Notes under the pieces: model-generated
The model's database searches: none
What the model saw: only the letters and a program-made list of their open reading frames with translations
What the model was told of the DNA's origin: nothing
Shown: positions 25,531-36,149 of the stretch, in pieces
Layout of the letters: each line of letters opens with the position of its first letter
Numbering within the stretch: the stretch's first letter is position 1
Source of the DNA: Muribaculaceae bacterium
GTDB taxonomy: Bacteria > Bacteroidota > Bacteroidia > Bacteroidales > Muribaculaceae
NCBI GenBank assembly: GCA_017553785.1
Contig: JAFZKD010000028.1
Coordinates: 1 to 64,000, forward strand
Direction of reading: 5' to 3'
DNA length: 64,000 nucleotides
Translations under genes and position numbers: made by a program

Positions 25531-28500
25531 ATGCGAAAACTGACAAAAATTCAACTTGCATGTGCCGTGGCGATGGCTCTCTTCGGTGCCTGTTATGCCC
25601 ATGCGTTTAACACTTTGAATTATGCTAGTGCCTCGAAGCTGTCTGAGGGGAAATGGGTAAAAATCACCATTCCTGAGGACGGTATGTACGAAATCACATA
25701 CAGTGAACTGACTGCGATGGGATTCAGTAATCCAGCCCAGGTGAAAGTGTATGGCTCCGGTGGCCACCGGATTAATGAGTTGCTTGATGGCTCGGCTGTC
25801 GATGACTTGAAGCGCGTCCCCATCTTGCGCATGAACAACAAGATCTGTTTCTATGGAAATGGCCCTGTCGGCTACACGATCAGTAATTACAGTACAGTGC
25901 CCCATTTCACTCGAGTGTTCAATCCCTATTCCCGTGTGGGCTGCTATTTTTTGACCCAGGAAAGCGGAGAAGACACCACGCCTACCAAGAAGACATCGGT
26001 GACCGTGAACAACTACGTTCCCACAGCTACCAGCATGGGCTTCTTCATGCATGAGAATGAACTGATCTCTATCAGCAACTCGGGTAAGGAGATGCTGGGC
26101 GAGGACTTCCTGTTGAATCAAGTGCTCATCGATTACCGTATGCCCGGCCTAGCTGACAGCACGATTGTGGTGCATACCGCCATCTCGGCCAACGTGGATC
26201 AAACGAGCTATGCCAACGCAGTGATTCACAGTGGCGGCACAACCGATACTACGGTTTACACCCAAAGCTCATCCCGCATCTATGAGCCTTCGAGCACATC
26301 ATCGGTTTACTATAATTCGGCGTTTCCTTATGCCCAGTTGAAACTGACGCATCCTGCCGAAGAGGGTCAATATGAGCCCATTTTGCTGTTCTCGACCGAT
26401 GACTACGGCGTGAACATGTCACGTCTGGATTACTTTATCCTCACTTATCAGCAGGAGAACGTCGTCAGAGCAGACGAAGACAACCAGCTGTTGATGGGTT
26501 ATGCCGCAACCAGGGGTACTGAGCGTTTCCTGTTGCCCAATGCGTCGACCGATGTCGTGGTATGGAGCATCGACAACACGATTACCCCCAAGGTGGTGAC
26601 GACAAACCGCTATAACAACGAGACCGGCAATGGCTTGTGGTTTACTTCTCCTGGCGCCAACGTGTCGATGTATGTCGCATTTGACCCGACCAAGACGTTG
26701 AAGAAAATCGCCTCCTATGAGCCCGTAGAGAATCAAAACCTGCATGGAATGGCGGTGCCTAATTTGCTGATTATTTCGCCCAAAGCATTTATGGGTGAGG
26801 CCGAGCGTCTTGCCGACCTGCACAGGGCGGTTGACAACATGACAGTCGCTGTAGTTGATCATGAGCAGATTTTCAACGAGTTCTCCAGCGGCACACGCGA
26901 TGCTATGGCCTATCGCCTGTTGTGCAAGATGCTGTATGACCGAGATACCGAGAAGAATATTTTCAAGAATGTGCTGCTGTTTGGCCCAGGAACCATCGAC
27001 AACCGTGAGCTGATGGGTGAACACCCCAATACGCTGCTCACCTATGAGAGCGACAACAGCAACTATGAGAAGTTCAGCTTCGTTTCTGATGATTTCTTCG
27101 CCTTCCTGGGAGACAACTCGGGCACAAACATCGCTGGCGCGAAACTGTCGATCGGTATCGGACGTATCACATGTTCGGACGTTGCCGAGGCAAAGAGCGA
27201 CGTCGACAAGATTGTCGAATACTACGCTAACCCCGATTATGGCGTTTGGCGCAATAATAACCTCGTATTCTCGGATTCACCCGACCGCGGTTTGTATATG
27301 TTCCAGGGCGAGGGCTACAAAAACATGATTGACGGAACGTTGAAGACCAATATGCATGTCAATACGGTTCACAATTCCATGTATCCCCGTTCATCGACCG
27401 AGGGCAATATAGAATTTGAACGCAGGACCGCGACGATTGCCAACCAGCAACTGAGCCAATTCTTCAAGCAAGGCATGTATTTCGCGACTTATGTCGGTCA
27501 CGCTGGTCCCACGACATTCACTAAGACGAACAAGATGTGGACGACTGCCGATGTGGCCAGCACAGTCTATCCCCACTGGCCTGTGATGTCAACCGCTTGC
27601 TGTGATGTCGCCCACTATGACAACGACTCCCGCGGCATTGCCGAGCTGATGTTCCACAAGCGCAATGGTGGTGCGATTGCATTGCTCGCCAGCTCCCGAA
27701 TGGTTGCCGCAAGCAGCAACGACCAACTCAACAGGTATTTCCTGTCAGGATTGTTCAGCTATGACGCCACGGGCAAGATGCCCACGTTAGGAGAGGCCTA
27801 TATGCAGTCCAAGCTCGGTTTCCCGACCAGCGACACCAATAAAATGTCGTTCTTCCTGCTGGGAGACCCCGCCATGAAGTTCAACTACCCGATTTCCCGT
27901 TTCATCATAACTGGAGTCAACGGAACCGACATGGTGGATTCCACGTCTTTGGCAAAAATCAAACCGCTCACCGAGGTGGAGATTCAGGCCCGGGTATTGG
28001 ATGGTGAGGGAAATCTTGACAACGACTTTAATGGCGACGCTACCGTCACGCTCTATGACAAGGAGTCGCTGTTCACCACGCTCACCCTCGATGAGGATGA
28101 CCAGACCGTTACTCGTGACATCTATTTCAACCGTGCTAAGCTTGCCGAGATCACCGGTCGCGTGACCAATGGCTTGTTCACGGGTTCGATGGTGATCCCG
28201 TCCTCGGTCTCGGCAGTGAACGAGAATGTCCTGATCCGTACCTATGCCCACAAGGATAACAGTGACTATATGGTTAACGGCGTGACAAGGCAAGTCAAGA
28301 TGTTGGCCTTTGACCAGGCCGCCGCTATCCAGGACAACACGAAGCCGGTCATCACTTCGATGTACATCAATGATGCAGAATCCTTCTCGACTGGCGCCAT
28401 GGTTGGCTCCAATGCGATGCTGTACATCTCGGCAAGTGATGATTATGCGATTAATGTCCAGGGCAATTCGATGGAAAATAGCATGTCGCTGTTGCTTGAT

Positions 28501-28995
28501 GATGGAAAAGCTTCCTATTCAGATGTCGTCAGCTATGTGACGGTTGAGGGTGACGGCAAGGTGATCCACATTGAGTTCCCGATGAATCATCTGTCGGTGG
28601 GTAGGCACACGTTGACCTATACCGTATTTGACGTGTCGGGCAACAGTGCGACCCGCACTATTAGCTTTATCGTCGGCAACTCGGGCGATGTCACGCTGGT
28701 TGCTGACAAGTGGCCCGCTTACAGGAATGAGGATGTGAACTTCGACTTGGAGACCGAGATGTCCGGTGTCAGCGATGTTACGGTGCGCGTTACCGATGCC
28801 ACGGGTAACCTCGTATGGATGACGAAGACCTCCAGTTTCCCAGTATCATGGGACATGAAGGACCGTAATGGCAACAGGGTACCCGCTGGATTGTACCGTT
28901 ACTTTGGCACCTACAGTGACGGCTCTAACTACGGTGGCACGCCCATCAAGAAACTCATCGTGCTCGACCAGCTCAACGCAGCGGCCAAGGAATGA
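25531..28995 (+). CDS. PorU-like C25 peptidase, array copy 1
   Basis: A 1,154-residue paralogue of the PorU at 20492. A signal peptide ends near residue 27 (GACYAHA). The N-terminal domain starts SEGKWVKITIPEDGMYEIT. The catalytic His is H657 (TYVGHAGPTTF) and the Cys aligned with the sortase is C691, preceded by a second cysteine C690 in STACCDVAHYD. Ig-like segments follow, and a C-terminal domain (WDMKDRNGNRVPAGLYRYFG ... KKLIVLD) resembles the PorU tail rather than the cleaved cargo tail. Whether it is a sortase with other cargo or a surface peptidase cannot be told. Confidence 0.82.
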   Translation: MRKLTKIQLACAVAMALFGACYAHAFNTLNYASASKLSEGKWVKITIPEDGMYEITYSELTAMGFSNPAQVKVYGSGGHRINELLDGSAVDDLKRVPILRMNNKICFYGNGPVGYTISNYSTVPHFTRVFNPYSRVGCYFLTQESGEDTTPTKKTSVTVNNYVPTATSMGFFMHENELISISNSGKEMLGEDFLLNQVLIDYRMPGLADSTIVVHTAISANVDQTSYANAVIHSGGTTDTTVYTQSSSRIYEPSSTSSVYYNSAFPYAQLKLTHPAEEGQYEPILLFSTDDYGVNMSRLDYFILTYQQENVVRADEDNQLLMGYAATRGTERFLLPNASTDVVVWSIDNTITPKVVTTNRYNNETGNGLWFTSPGANVSMYVAFDPTKTLKKIASYEPVENQNLHGMAVPNLLIISPKAFMGEAERLADLHRAVDNMTVAVVDHEQIFNEFSSGTRDAMAYRLLCKMLYDRDTEKNIFKNVLLFGPGTIDNRELMGEHPNTLLTYESDNSNYEKFSFVSDDFFAFLGDNSGTNIAGAKLSIGIGRITCSDVAEAKSDVDKIVEYYANPDYGVWRNNNLVFSDSPDRGLYMFQGEGYKNMIDGTLKTNMHVNTVHNSMYPRSSTEGNIEFERRTATIANQQLSQFFKQGMYFATYVGHAGPTTFTKTNKMWTTADVASTVYPHWPVMSTACCDVAHYDNDSRGIAELMFHKRNGGAIALLASSRMVAASSNDQLNRYFLSGLFSYDATGKMPTLGEAYMQSKLGFPTSDTNKMSFFLLGDPAMKFNYPISRFIITGVNGTDMVDSTSLAKIKPLTEVEIQARVLDGEGNLDNDFNGDATVTLYDKESLFTTLTLDEDDQTVTRDIYFNRAKLAEITGRVTNGLFTGSMVIPSSVSAVNENVLIRTYAHKDNSDYMVNGVTRQVKMLAFDQAAAIQDNTKPVITSMYINDAESFSTGAMVGSNAMLYISASDDYAINVQGNSMENSMSLLLDDGKASYSDVVSYVTVEGDGKVIHIEFPMNHLSVGRHTLTYTVFDVSGNSATRTISFIVGNSGDVTLVADKWPAYRNEDVNFDLETEMSGVSDVTVRVTDATGNLVWMTKTSSFPVSWDMKDRNGNRVPAGLYRYFGTYSDGSNYGGTPIKKLIVLDQLNAAAKE

Positions 28996-29075
28996 TCTTC
29001 ATGCCGCAGGTTTTTTAAGAGGATACAATCAGTTTAAACGATTTATTGAAGGATTTATCAAAAATCATATTAGAG

Positions 29076-32000
29076 ATGCTCATTTCAAAAAGATTCCAAC
29101 AGATATTCGTTGTGATGATGGCTCTTTTCTGTGTCGGAGAGGCCAGTGCGTTTGATCCATCAGTTTATACCAGGACGTCAAAACTTTCCACCGGTAAATG
29201 GATGAAAATTACGATTCCGGAGGACGGCGTATATGAAATCACCTATGATGAACTGTTGGAGATGGGTTTCAGTAACCCCTCGCAGGTCAAAGTGTATGGT
29301 TATGGTGGACATCCCATCGGTGAGGTGCTGGAAAACGGAACGGTACCCGATGACTTGACAGCAGTACCTATCCTGCGCACGAACAACAAGATCTGTTTCT
29401 TTGGCAATGGCCCTGTCGTTTATTCCATCAGCAATTATCAGACGTTCCCTCATTTTACCCGCAAGGTCAATTCTTATTCCCAGGTGGGTTGCTATTTCTT
29501 GACCGAGACGAGTGATGCTGACACCAAGCCTTCTAAGAAACCGTCCGGAACAGCGACCGAGCTTGTAGATGTGTCAACTGGAATGAGCTTTTTTATACAC
29601 GAGAACGAATTGTTTTCAGTCGGTAACTCGGGAAAAGATATGCTGGGCGAGGAGTTTACTGGTGGCAAGCTGATGATCGATTACCGTTTACCGGCTATTG
29701 CCGATAGCACGATTGTCGTTCATTCGACCTTGGCGGCTTATGCTAACAGAACGGGCTATGCCAGTGCGGTTATTCATAGCGGAGGCGCCACTGACACGAC
29801 TGCCTACAAGCAGAGCTTGGCGAGCATCGATGTAACTATTGATCAATCCTATTATTACAATTCGGCATCTCCCTATGACTATTTAAAGCTGACTCATCCT
29901 GCCGAAGTAGGCCAGTATGAGCCCAGAATCAACTTTACTGATTCGGCCGACTTGCTGATTACGTTGAAGTGTCTCGATTACTTCATTATCACTTATAAGC
30001 GTGAAAATGTCATCAAGGCCGATGAGAATAACCAGATTCTCATCAGCTATGTCAAGACCGAGGGAAATGAACGTTTCCTGTTGCCCAACGCTGCAAGCAG
30101 TGTGGTCGTTTGGAATATCGACAATACCAGACTGCCTAAGGTGGTTGCTACAACACCATACGATGACCAGGCAGGCCAAGGCCTGGCGTTCACTGTGTCA
30201 AGGGCTAACGTGTCAACGTATATGGTCTTCGATCCTGCCCAGACGCTGAAGAAGATATCGTCCTATACCGCAGTCGAGAATCAGAACCTGCATGGGTTGT
30301 CAACTCCCGACATGTTGATCATCACGTCCAAGGCATTCCTTGAGCAAGCTCAACGCTTGGCCGATATGCATACTGCTGTTGATGGCATTGATGTCGTTGT
30401 AGTGGACCAGGAACAGGTGTTCAACGAGTTCTCCAGCGGTACCCGCGACATCATGGCCTATCGCCTGTTCTGCAAAATGCTGTACGACCGCGATGCCAAC
30501 AAGGACAAGTTCAAGAACCTGTTGTTGTTTGGCACCGGTAACTTTGATAACCGCGAACTGCTGGGTGAGCATCCCAATAACCTGCTGACCTATCAGAGTG
30601 ACCTCAGCTATCATGAGTACTTCTCCTATACGACCGATGACTTCATTGGTCAGCTTGATGATGAGGCTGGCACAAACCCCATCACCGATGTCTTGAGGAT
30701 TGGAGTCGGACGCATCACCTGCCATGATGTCCAGGAAGCCAAGAGTGACGTCGATAAGATTGTCGAATATTATGCTACACCAGATTATGGCGTATGGCGC
30801 AATAATGTGATGGTCGCCACTGACGCACCTAATAACGGGCAATACATGTTCTTCGGCGAGGGTTACAAAAACCTGATTGACGACGGAGACCAAAACAATA
30901 TGCACGTCAACACAGTGCACAACTCCATGTACCCGAGGTCGAATAACGAAGAAAGCTTCAGTGTATCCCGCAGGACTGCAACCGAGGCTAAACAACAGTG
31001 GAGCCAGTTCATGTCCGAGGGTGCCTATTTTGCCACTTACTCGGGACATGCCGGACCCACGGTATTCACCCAGACAAGCAACCTGTGGACCATCGTCGAT
31101 GTGGTGGGTACCGCCTATCCCCACTGGCCCATCATGTCAACCGCTTGCTGTGATGTTGCCCACTATGACAACGACAGCCGTGGTATTGCCGAGGTGATGT
31201 TCCACAAGCGCAATGGTGGCGCTGTTGCACTGCTTACCAGTTCCCGTATGGTGTATGCCACCAGTAATGACAGGCTGAATCAGAACTTCATCAATGCACT
31301 GTATGCTTATCCCGCTATTGGCAGGATGAGAACACTGGGTGAAGCTTATATGTTGTCAAAACAGAACACGGCCAGCACTTCGGGCAGCCCCAACAAGCTC
31401 CAATTCTTCCTGCTTGGTGACCCTGCCATAAAGTTCAACTATCCGATTTCCCGTTTCAAGGTCACCAAGGTGAATGGTACTGCGATGGCCGATTCATTGT
31501 CATCAGCATCAATCAACCCGCTCTCAAGATTTGAGATTGAGGCTCAGGTACTTGACAGCGAGGGAAATCTTGACAATACGTTCAATGGCAACGCCGCAGT
31601 GACGCTGTATGATAAGGAGGATCTTTTCACCAGTGTCTCGATGAGTGTTGATGGAGTGATGACCTCCCGTGACATTTATTTCAACCGTCCCAAGCTGGCC
31701 GAAGCCACCGGTAGGGTGACCAACGGCGTCTTTACCGGCTCGTTGGTGGCTCCGCAGTCAGTTTTGGCCGAGAATGAGAACGTGCTCTTGCGTATCTATG
31801 CCCACAAGGACAACACCGACTATATGGTCAATGGTGCAACACGCCAAATCACGATGCTGCCTTACGACGGGAATGTGGCTATCACAGATAATAATGCGCC
31901 TGTGATTTCTGCCATGTACATCAATGATGAGGATGTCTTCTCAAGTGGTGCTGCTATCGGTACCAGTGGCATGTTGTATATCACGGTAACCGATAACGAA

Positions 32001-32546
32001 GCCATCAATGTTCAGTCCAATTCGGTTGATCGTGGCATGTCGTTGTCTCTTGACGGCGGTAAGTTCTCCTATACTGATATCGGCAGTTGCGTGACCGTGA
32101 CCGACAACGGTAAAGCAGTGGGCATCGAGTTCCCGCTCACCGATTTGCCCGAGGGCATGCACTCGCTCACTTATACCGTGTTTGACGTGAGTGGTAATAT
32201 GGCTACCAAAACCGTCAAGTTCATGGTGGGCACTGGTGGCACAGCTACCCTGATGGCTGACAAATGGCCGGCCTATAAGGGTGATGTGGTCACATTTGAA
32301 TTGCAGACCGAGATGGAACAAGTTCCAGAGTTCACTGTTCGTGTGACTGATGCCACTGGTAAACTTGTGTGGATGACCAAGACCACCAGTTTTCCTGTCG
32401 CATGGGACATGAAGGACATGAACGGTCAGCTCGTTCCTGCTGGCTTGTACCGTTACTTCGGAACCTTTGTGGATGGCTCTAATTCAGGCGGCACATCCAT
32501 TAATAAGCTCATAGTGCTTGATCCACTGAAGACAGCTGCCGAGTAA
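29076..32546 (+). CDS. PorU-like C25 peptidase, array copy 2
   Basis: 1,156 residues. The ATG at 29076 (MLISKRFQQIFVVMMALF) is chosen over a TTG ten codons upstream because its signal peptide aligns residue for residue with copy 3 (MFQPKRFQLTIAIILALV). H658 lies in TYSGHAGPTVF and the aligned Cys is C692 in STACCDVAHYD. A Ser replaces the Val/Ile before the catalytic Gly-His found in the other copies. The C-terminus is WDMKDMNGQLVPAGLYRYFG. It follows copy 1 by 80 bases with no terminator seen, so the array may be one operon. Confidence 0.82.
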   Translation: MLISKRFQQIFVVMMALFCVGEASAFDPSVYTRTSKLSTGKWMKITIPEDGVYEITYDELLEMGFSNPSQVKVYGYGGHPIGEVLENGTVPDDLTAVPILRTNNKICFFGNGPVVYSISNYQTFPHFTRKVNSYSQVGCYFLTETSDADTKPSKKPSGTATELVDVSTGMSFFIHENELFSVGNSGKDMLGEEFTGGKLMIDYRLPAIADSTIVVHSTLAAYANRTGYASAVIHSGGATDTTAYKQSLASIDVTIDQSYYYNSASPYDYLKLTHPAEVGQYEPRINFTDSADLLITLKCLDYFIITYKRENVIKADENNQILISYVKTEGNERFLLPNAASSVVVWNIDNTRLPKVVATTPYDDQAGQGLAFTVSRANVSTYMVFDPAQTLKKISSYTAVENQNLHGLSTPDMLIITSKAFLEQAQRLADMHTAVDGIDVVVVDQEQVFNEFSSGTRDIMAYRLFCKMLYDRDANKDKFKNLLLFGTGNFDNRELLGEHPNNLLTYQSDLSYHEYFSYTTDDFIGQLDDEAGTNPITDVLRIGVGRITCHDVQEAKSDVDKIVEYYATPDYGVWRNNVMVATDAPNNGQYMFFGEGYKNLIDDGDQNNMHVNTVHNSMYPRSNNEESFSVSRRTATEAKQQWSQFMSEGAYFATYSGHAGPTVFTQTSNLWTIVDVVGTAYPHWPIMSTACCDVAHYDNDSRGIAEVMFHKRNGGAVALLTSSRMVYATSNDRLNQNFINALYAYPAIGRMRTLGEAYMLSKQNTASTSGSPNKLQFFLLGDPAIKFNYPISRFKVTKVNGTAMADSLSSASINPLSRFEIEAQVLDSEGNLDNTFNGNAAVTLYDKEDLFTSVSMSVDGVMTSRDIYFNRPKLAEATGRVTNGVFTGSLVAPQSVLAENENVLLRIYAHKDNTDYMVNGATRQITMLPYDGNVAITDNNAPVISAMYINDEDVFSSGAAIGTSGMLYITVTDNEAINVQSNSVDRGMSLSLDGGKFSYTDIGSCVTVTDNGKAVGIEFPLTDLPEGMHSLTYTVFDVSGNMATKTVKFMVGTGGTATLMADKWPAYKGDVVTFELQTEMEQVPEFTVRVTDATGKLVWMTKTTSFPVAWDMKDMNGQLVPAGLYRYFGTFVDGSNSGGTSINKLIVLDPLKTAAE

Positions 32547-32619
32547 AAATGGGTTTATCGTGACGGCTGTGATTAACGTTTTAATTGAACATTGACAGTA
32601 TTTTCATATCATTCAAAAG

Positions 32620-35600
32620 ATGTTTCAACCAAAAAGATTTCAACTCACAATTGCTATCATTTTAGCTCTTGTGTGTGGCCATTATGCTAGTGCTTTTAGT
32701 CCATCGGATTATGCGACAACGTCAAAATTGTCGCAGGGCAAATGGGTGAAAATCTCCGTCCCCGAGGATGGTATGTATGAAATCACATATGCAGAGCTTG
32801 AAGCGATGGGATTCAGCGACCCGACTCAGGTGAGGGTTTACGGTACTGGTGGCCATTGTATCAGTGAATTGCTTGACGGTACTGCTTGCGATGACCTGAA
32901 ACGGGTGCCCATCTTGCGCAGGAACAACAAAATCTGTTTCTACGGCAATGGCCCGGTCGCTTTCTCCATCAGCGATTACAATACTCTACCTCACTTTACA
33001 CGTGTGAATAACCCCTATTCCCAGGTGGGATGCTATTTCCTGACCGAGGAGAGCGGTACAGACACGTCCCCCGTCATCAAGCCCAAGGTGACACTCACTG
33101 ATTATGTCATCACGCCCAGTTGCTTGAGTTTCTTTTTCCATGAGAATGAGATGGTTTCGGTGAGCAATACGGGAAAGGAGTTCCAAGGAGAGGACTTCGC
33201 TTCACGTCAACTGCTGGTAGACTATAGTATGCCAGGTATCGTCGATAGCACGATTGTTGTGAATGTGTCCCTGGCGGCTAAACTGAACCAGATTTCTTTT
33301 GCAAGTGGTATACTCCATAGCGGAGGGGCGGCGGACACGACCGCCTTTGGAGCGGCGGACTCACGCCTCCTGTCGTCAGCGATGTCCAGTCTGTACTATA
33401 ATTCGGCTTCTCCGTTCGCTGAGCTGAAACTGACTCATCCTGCCGAACAGGGCCAGTTCGAACCCTTTTTGAAGTTCACATCAAGCGGTTACACACTGTC
33501 GATGGCCCGTCTGGACTACTTTATCCTTACCTACCAGCGTGAGAATGTAATCAGGCCTGAAGATGCCAACCAGTTGTTGATGGGTTATGCCAATACCCAA
33601 GGCAATGAGTGCTTTATCCTACCTGGAGCCTCAAGCAGCACTGTAGTTTGGTGTGTCGATGACCCCAATGCACCGATGACGGTTTTAACATCAGCCTATT
33701 CCGATGGGGATGTTGAAGGCTTGTCGTTCATGTTGAAGAAGGCCAAAACTTTGTGCCTTGTGGCGTTTGATCCCGATAAGACTCTGAAGAAAGTTGCTTC
33801 GTTTGAACCGGTCCACAACCAGAATCTGCATGGCATGCCGATTCCCGACTTTCTGATCATCACACCCAAGGCATTCATGAGTGAGGCCCAGCGCCTGGCT
33901 GACCTACACAGGTCGGTTGACGGCATGGATGTGGCAGTGGTGGACCATGAGCAGATTTTCAACGAGTTCTCCAGCGGTACACGTGACGCCATGGCCTATC
34001 GCCTGTTTTGCAAGATGCTGTATGACCGCGACAACGCTGAAAACAGGAAGTTCAGGAATGTGCTGTTGTTCGGCTCTGGTACGTTCGACAACCGCGGCAT
34101 TGTGGGTGATCGTCCCAATTTGCTGCTGACTTATGAGAGTGACATCAGCAACTCGGAGGAAATGTCGTTCACGACCGATGATTTCTTTGGGTTCATGGAA
34201 GATAATTCCGGATCAATTCTTGCTTCCGAAAAGCTGAGCCTGGGCATTGGCCGCATTACCTGCACCGATCTGGATGAAGCCAAAAGCGATGTGGACAAGA
34301 TTGTCGAGTACTATGCCACCCCCGATTATGGCGTTTGGCGCAACAACACCCTTGTGATTACCGACTCACCTGATAAAGGCTTGTTTATGTACCAGGGCGA
34401 GGGCTACAAGTCGCTCATCGATGAGCGTGCAAATATGCATGTGAATACCGTTCATGACACTCAGTATCCCCGTTCGATTTTTGAGTCGGCCTTTACCATG
34501 ACCCGCAAAACGGCAACTGTAGCAAAACGTCAATTGGGACAATTCCTCAAGGATGGTATGTATTTCGCTACCTATGTGGGTCATGCCAACCCCAATGTGC
34601 TGACAAGGACCAACAAGATGTGGACGGTGCTGGATGTGACCAAGACCATTTATCCCCATTGGCCTGTGATGTCCACAGCCTGCTGTGACGTCGCTCACTT
34701 TGACTGTGACTCCCGTGGTATTGCCGAGTTGATGTTCCATCAGCGCAATGGTGGAGCCATCGCTTTGCTCACCAGCGCGCGAAAAGTGTATTCCACGAGT
34801 AATGACCTTTTGAATACCTATTTCATGAACGGTCTGTTCAGCTATGAGACCAATGGCGTGATGCCCACGCTAGGCGAGGCTTATCGCCAGTCCAAGTTGG
34901 GTTTCGAGAACATGGATGGCAACAAGTTGTCGTTCTTCCTGCTGGGAGACCCTGCCATGAAGTTCAATTATCCCGTTTCACGATTTAGGGTTACCAAGGT
35001 GAACGGTACGGCCTTGACCGATTCCGCATCGTTGGCATCCATCAATCCGCTGTCAAAGTTTGAGGTTGAGGCTCAAGTAGTGAATGCTGAGGGCAATCTG
35101 GACCAATCTTTTAATGGCGACGCCATTTTGACGCTTTATGACAAGGAAATACTCTTCACAAGTGTCGCTATTACCGATAACGGTGTTGAGTCGGACTCAC
35201 GCGACGTGTACTTTAATCGTCCCAAATTGGCCGAACTCACGGGTCGTGTGACGAACGGCGTGTTCAGGGGCATGATGATTGCTCCCAAGACGGTGCTGGC
35301 CAAGAACGAGGACGTGCTGCTGCGCACCTATGCCCATAAGGATAACAGCGATTACATGGTGAATGGCGGGACCAAACAGGTCAAGATGCTTTCCTATAAT
35401 GCCGATGTGGCTCTCACCGATACAGTGGCTCCCATCATCACTGATATGTACATCAATGACGAAAACTCTTTCGAGAATGGTGTGTCTGTTGGTAGTGAGG
35501 CGATGTTGTATATCACGGTCACCGATGATGAAGGCATCAATGTCCAGAGCAATTCGATGGAATGTGGCATGACGTTGTTGCTTGACGGAGGAACCTCCTA

Positions 35601-36096
35601 TGGCGACATTGGCAGCTATGTGACGATGGGTGACGGCTGCCGAATGATTAATATCGAGTTCCCGCTGGAAAACCTGTCACCAGGCATGCACACGTTGACC
35701 TACACGGTGTTTGACATGATGGGTAATTGTGCGACTAACACGATCTCCTTTATGGTGGGCGAGACCAGCGATATCACACTCGTTGCCGACAAGTGGCCGG
35801 CTTACCTCGACGAGGAAGTTAACTTTGATCTGCAAACCACCATGATCCTTTTGCCAGAGGTCACCATTCGTGTCACGGACGCTACCGGCCGACTTGTATG
35901 GATGGAAAAGAGCACCTCATTCCCTGTCGCTTGGGATATGAGGGACATGAATGGCGAGAAGGTTCCCGCTGGATTGTATCGCTATTTCGGCACCTATAGT
36001 GACGGCTCGAACTTTGGTGGCACCCCCATCAACAAACTCATCGTGCTTGACCCTTATAAAAAGACGGCAATATCCGACGGGAAACGCTCGTTATAA
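32620..36096 (+). CDS. PorU-like C25 peptidase, array copy 3
   Basis: 1,158 residues, signal peptide ending near residue 25. H655 lies in TYVGHANPNVLT and C689 in STACCDVAHFD. The loop after the His is the most divergent of the array (ANPNVLTRTNKMW against AGPTTFTKTNKMW). The C-terminus carries a short unique extension (AISDGKRSL) after the conserved KLIVLDP. It is separated from copy 2 by 73 bases and from copy 4 by 53 bases. Confidence 0.82.
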   Translation: MFQPKRFQLTIAIILALVCGHYASAFSPSDYATTSKLSQGKWVKISVPEDGMYEITYAELEAMGFSDPTQVRVYGTGGHCISELLDGTACDDLKRVPILRRNNKICFYGNGPVAFSISDYNTLPHFTRVNNPYSQVGCYFLTEESGTDTSPVIKPKVTLTDYVITPSCLSFFFHENEMVSVSNTGKEFQGEDFASRQLLVDYSMPGIVDSTIVVNVSLAAKLNQISFASGILHSGGAADTTAFGAADSRLLSSAMSSLYYNSASPFAELKLTHPAEQGQFEPFLKFTSSGYTLSMARLDYFILTYQRENVIRPEDANQLLMGYANTQGNECFILPGASSSTVVWCVDDPNAPMTVLTSAYSDGDVEGLSFMLKKAKTLCLVAFDPDKTLKKVASFEPVHNQNLHGMPIPDFLIITPKAFMSEAQRLADLHRSVDGMDVAVVDHEQIFNEFSSGTRDAMAYRLFCKMLYDRDNAENRKFRNVLLFGSGTFDNRGIVGDRPNLLLTYESDISNSEEMSFTTDDFFGFMEDNSGSILASEKLSLGIGRITCTDLDEAKSDVDKIVEYYATPDYGVWRNNTLVITDSPDKGLFMYQGEGYKSLIDERANMHVNTVHDTQYPRSIFESAFTMTRKTATVAKRQLGQFLKDGMYFATYVGHANPNVLTRTNKMWTVLDVTKTIYPHWPVMSTACCDVAHFDCDSRGIAELMFHQRNGGAIALLTSARKVYSTSNDLLNTYFMNGLFSYETNGVMPTLGEAYRQSKLGFENMDGNKLSFFLLGDPAMKFNYPVSRFRVTKVNGTALTDSASLASINPLSKFEVEAQVVNAEGNLDQSFNGDAILTLYDKEILFTSVAITDNGVESDSRDVYFNRPKLAELTGRVTNGVFRGMMIAPKTVLAKNEDVLLRTYAHKDNSDYMVNGGTKQVKMLSYNADVALTDTVAPIITDMYINDENSFENGVSVGSEAMLYITVTDDEGINVQSNSMECGMTLLLDGGTSYGDIGSYVTMGDGCRMINIEFPLENLSPGMHTLTYTVFDMMGNCATNTISFMVGETSDITLVADKWPAYLDEEVNFDLQTTMILLPEVTIRVTDATGRLVWMEKSTSFPVAWDMRDMNGEKVPAGLYRYFGTYSDGSNFGGTPINKLIVLDPYKKTAISDGKRSL

Positions 36097-36149
36097 TATG
36101 GAGTGAGTGCCGCTGGTATTTCTAAAAAGTCAATTTAAGTAAGAGAGTT

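Noticed and set aside
29046..29075. Upstream TTG start for array copy 2
   Set aside because: The ATG at 29076 gives a signal peptide that aligns exactly with copy 3; the TTG would add ten non-conserved residues.
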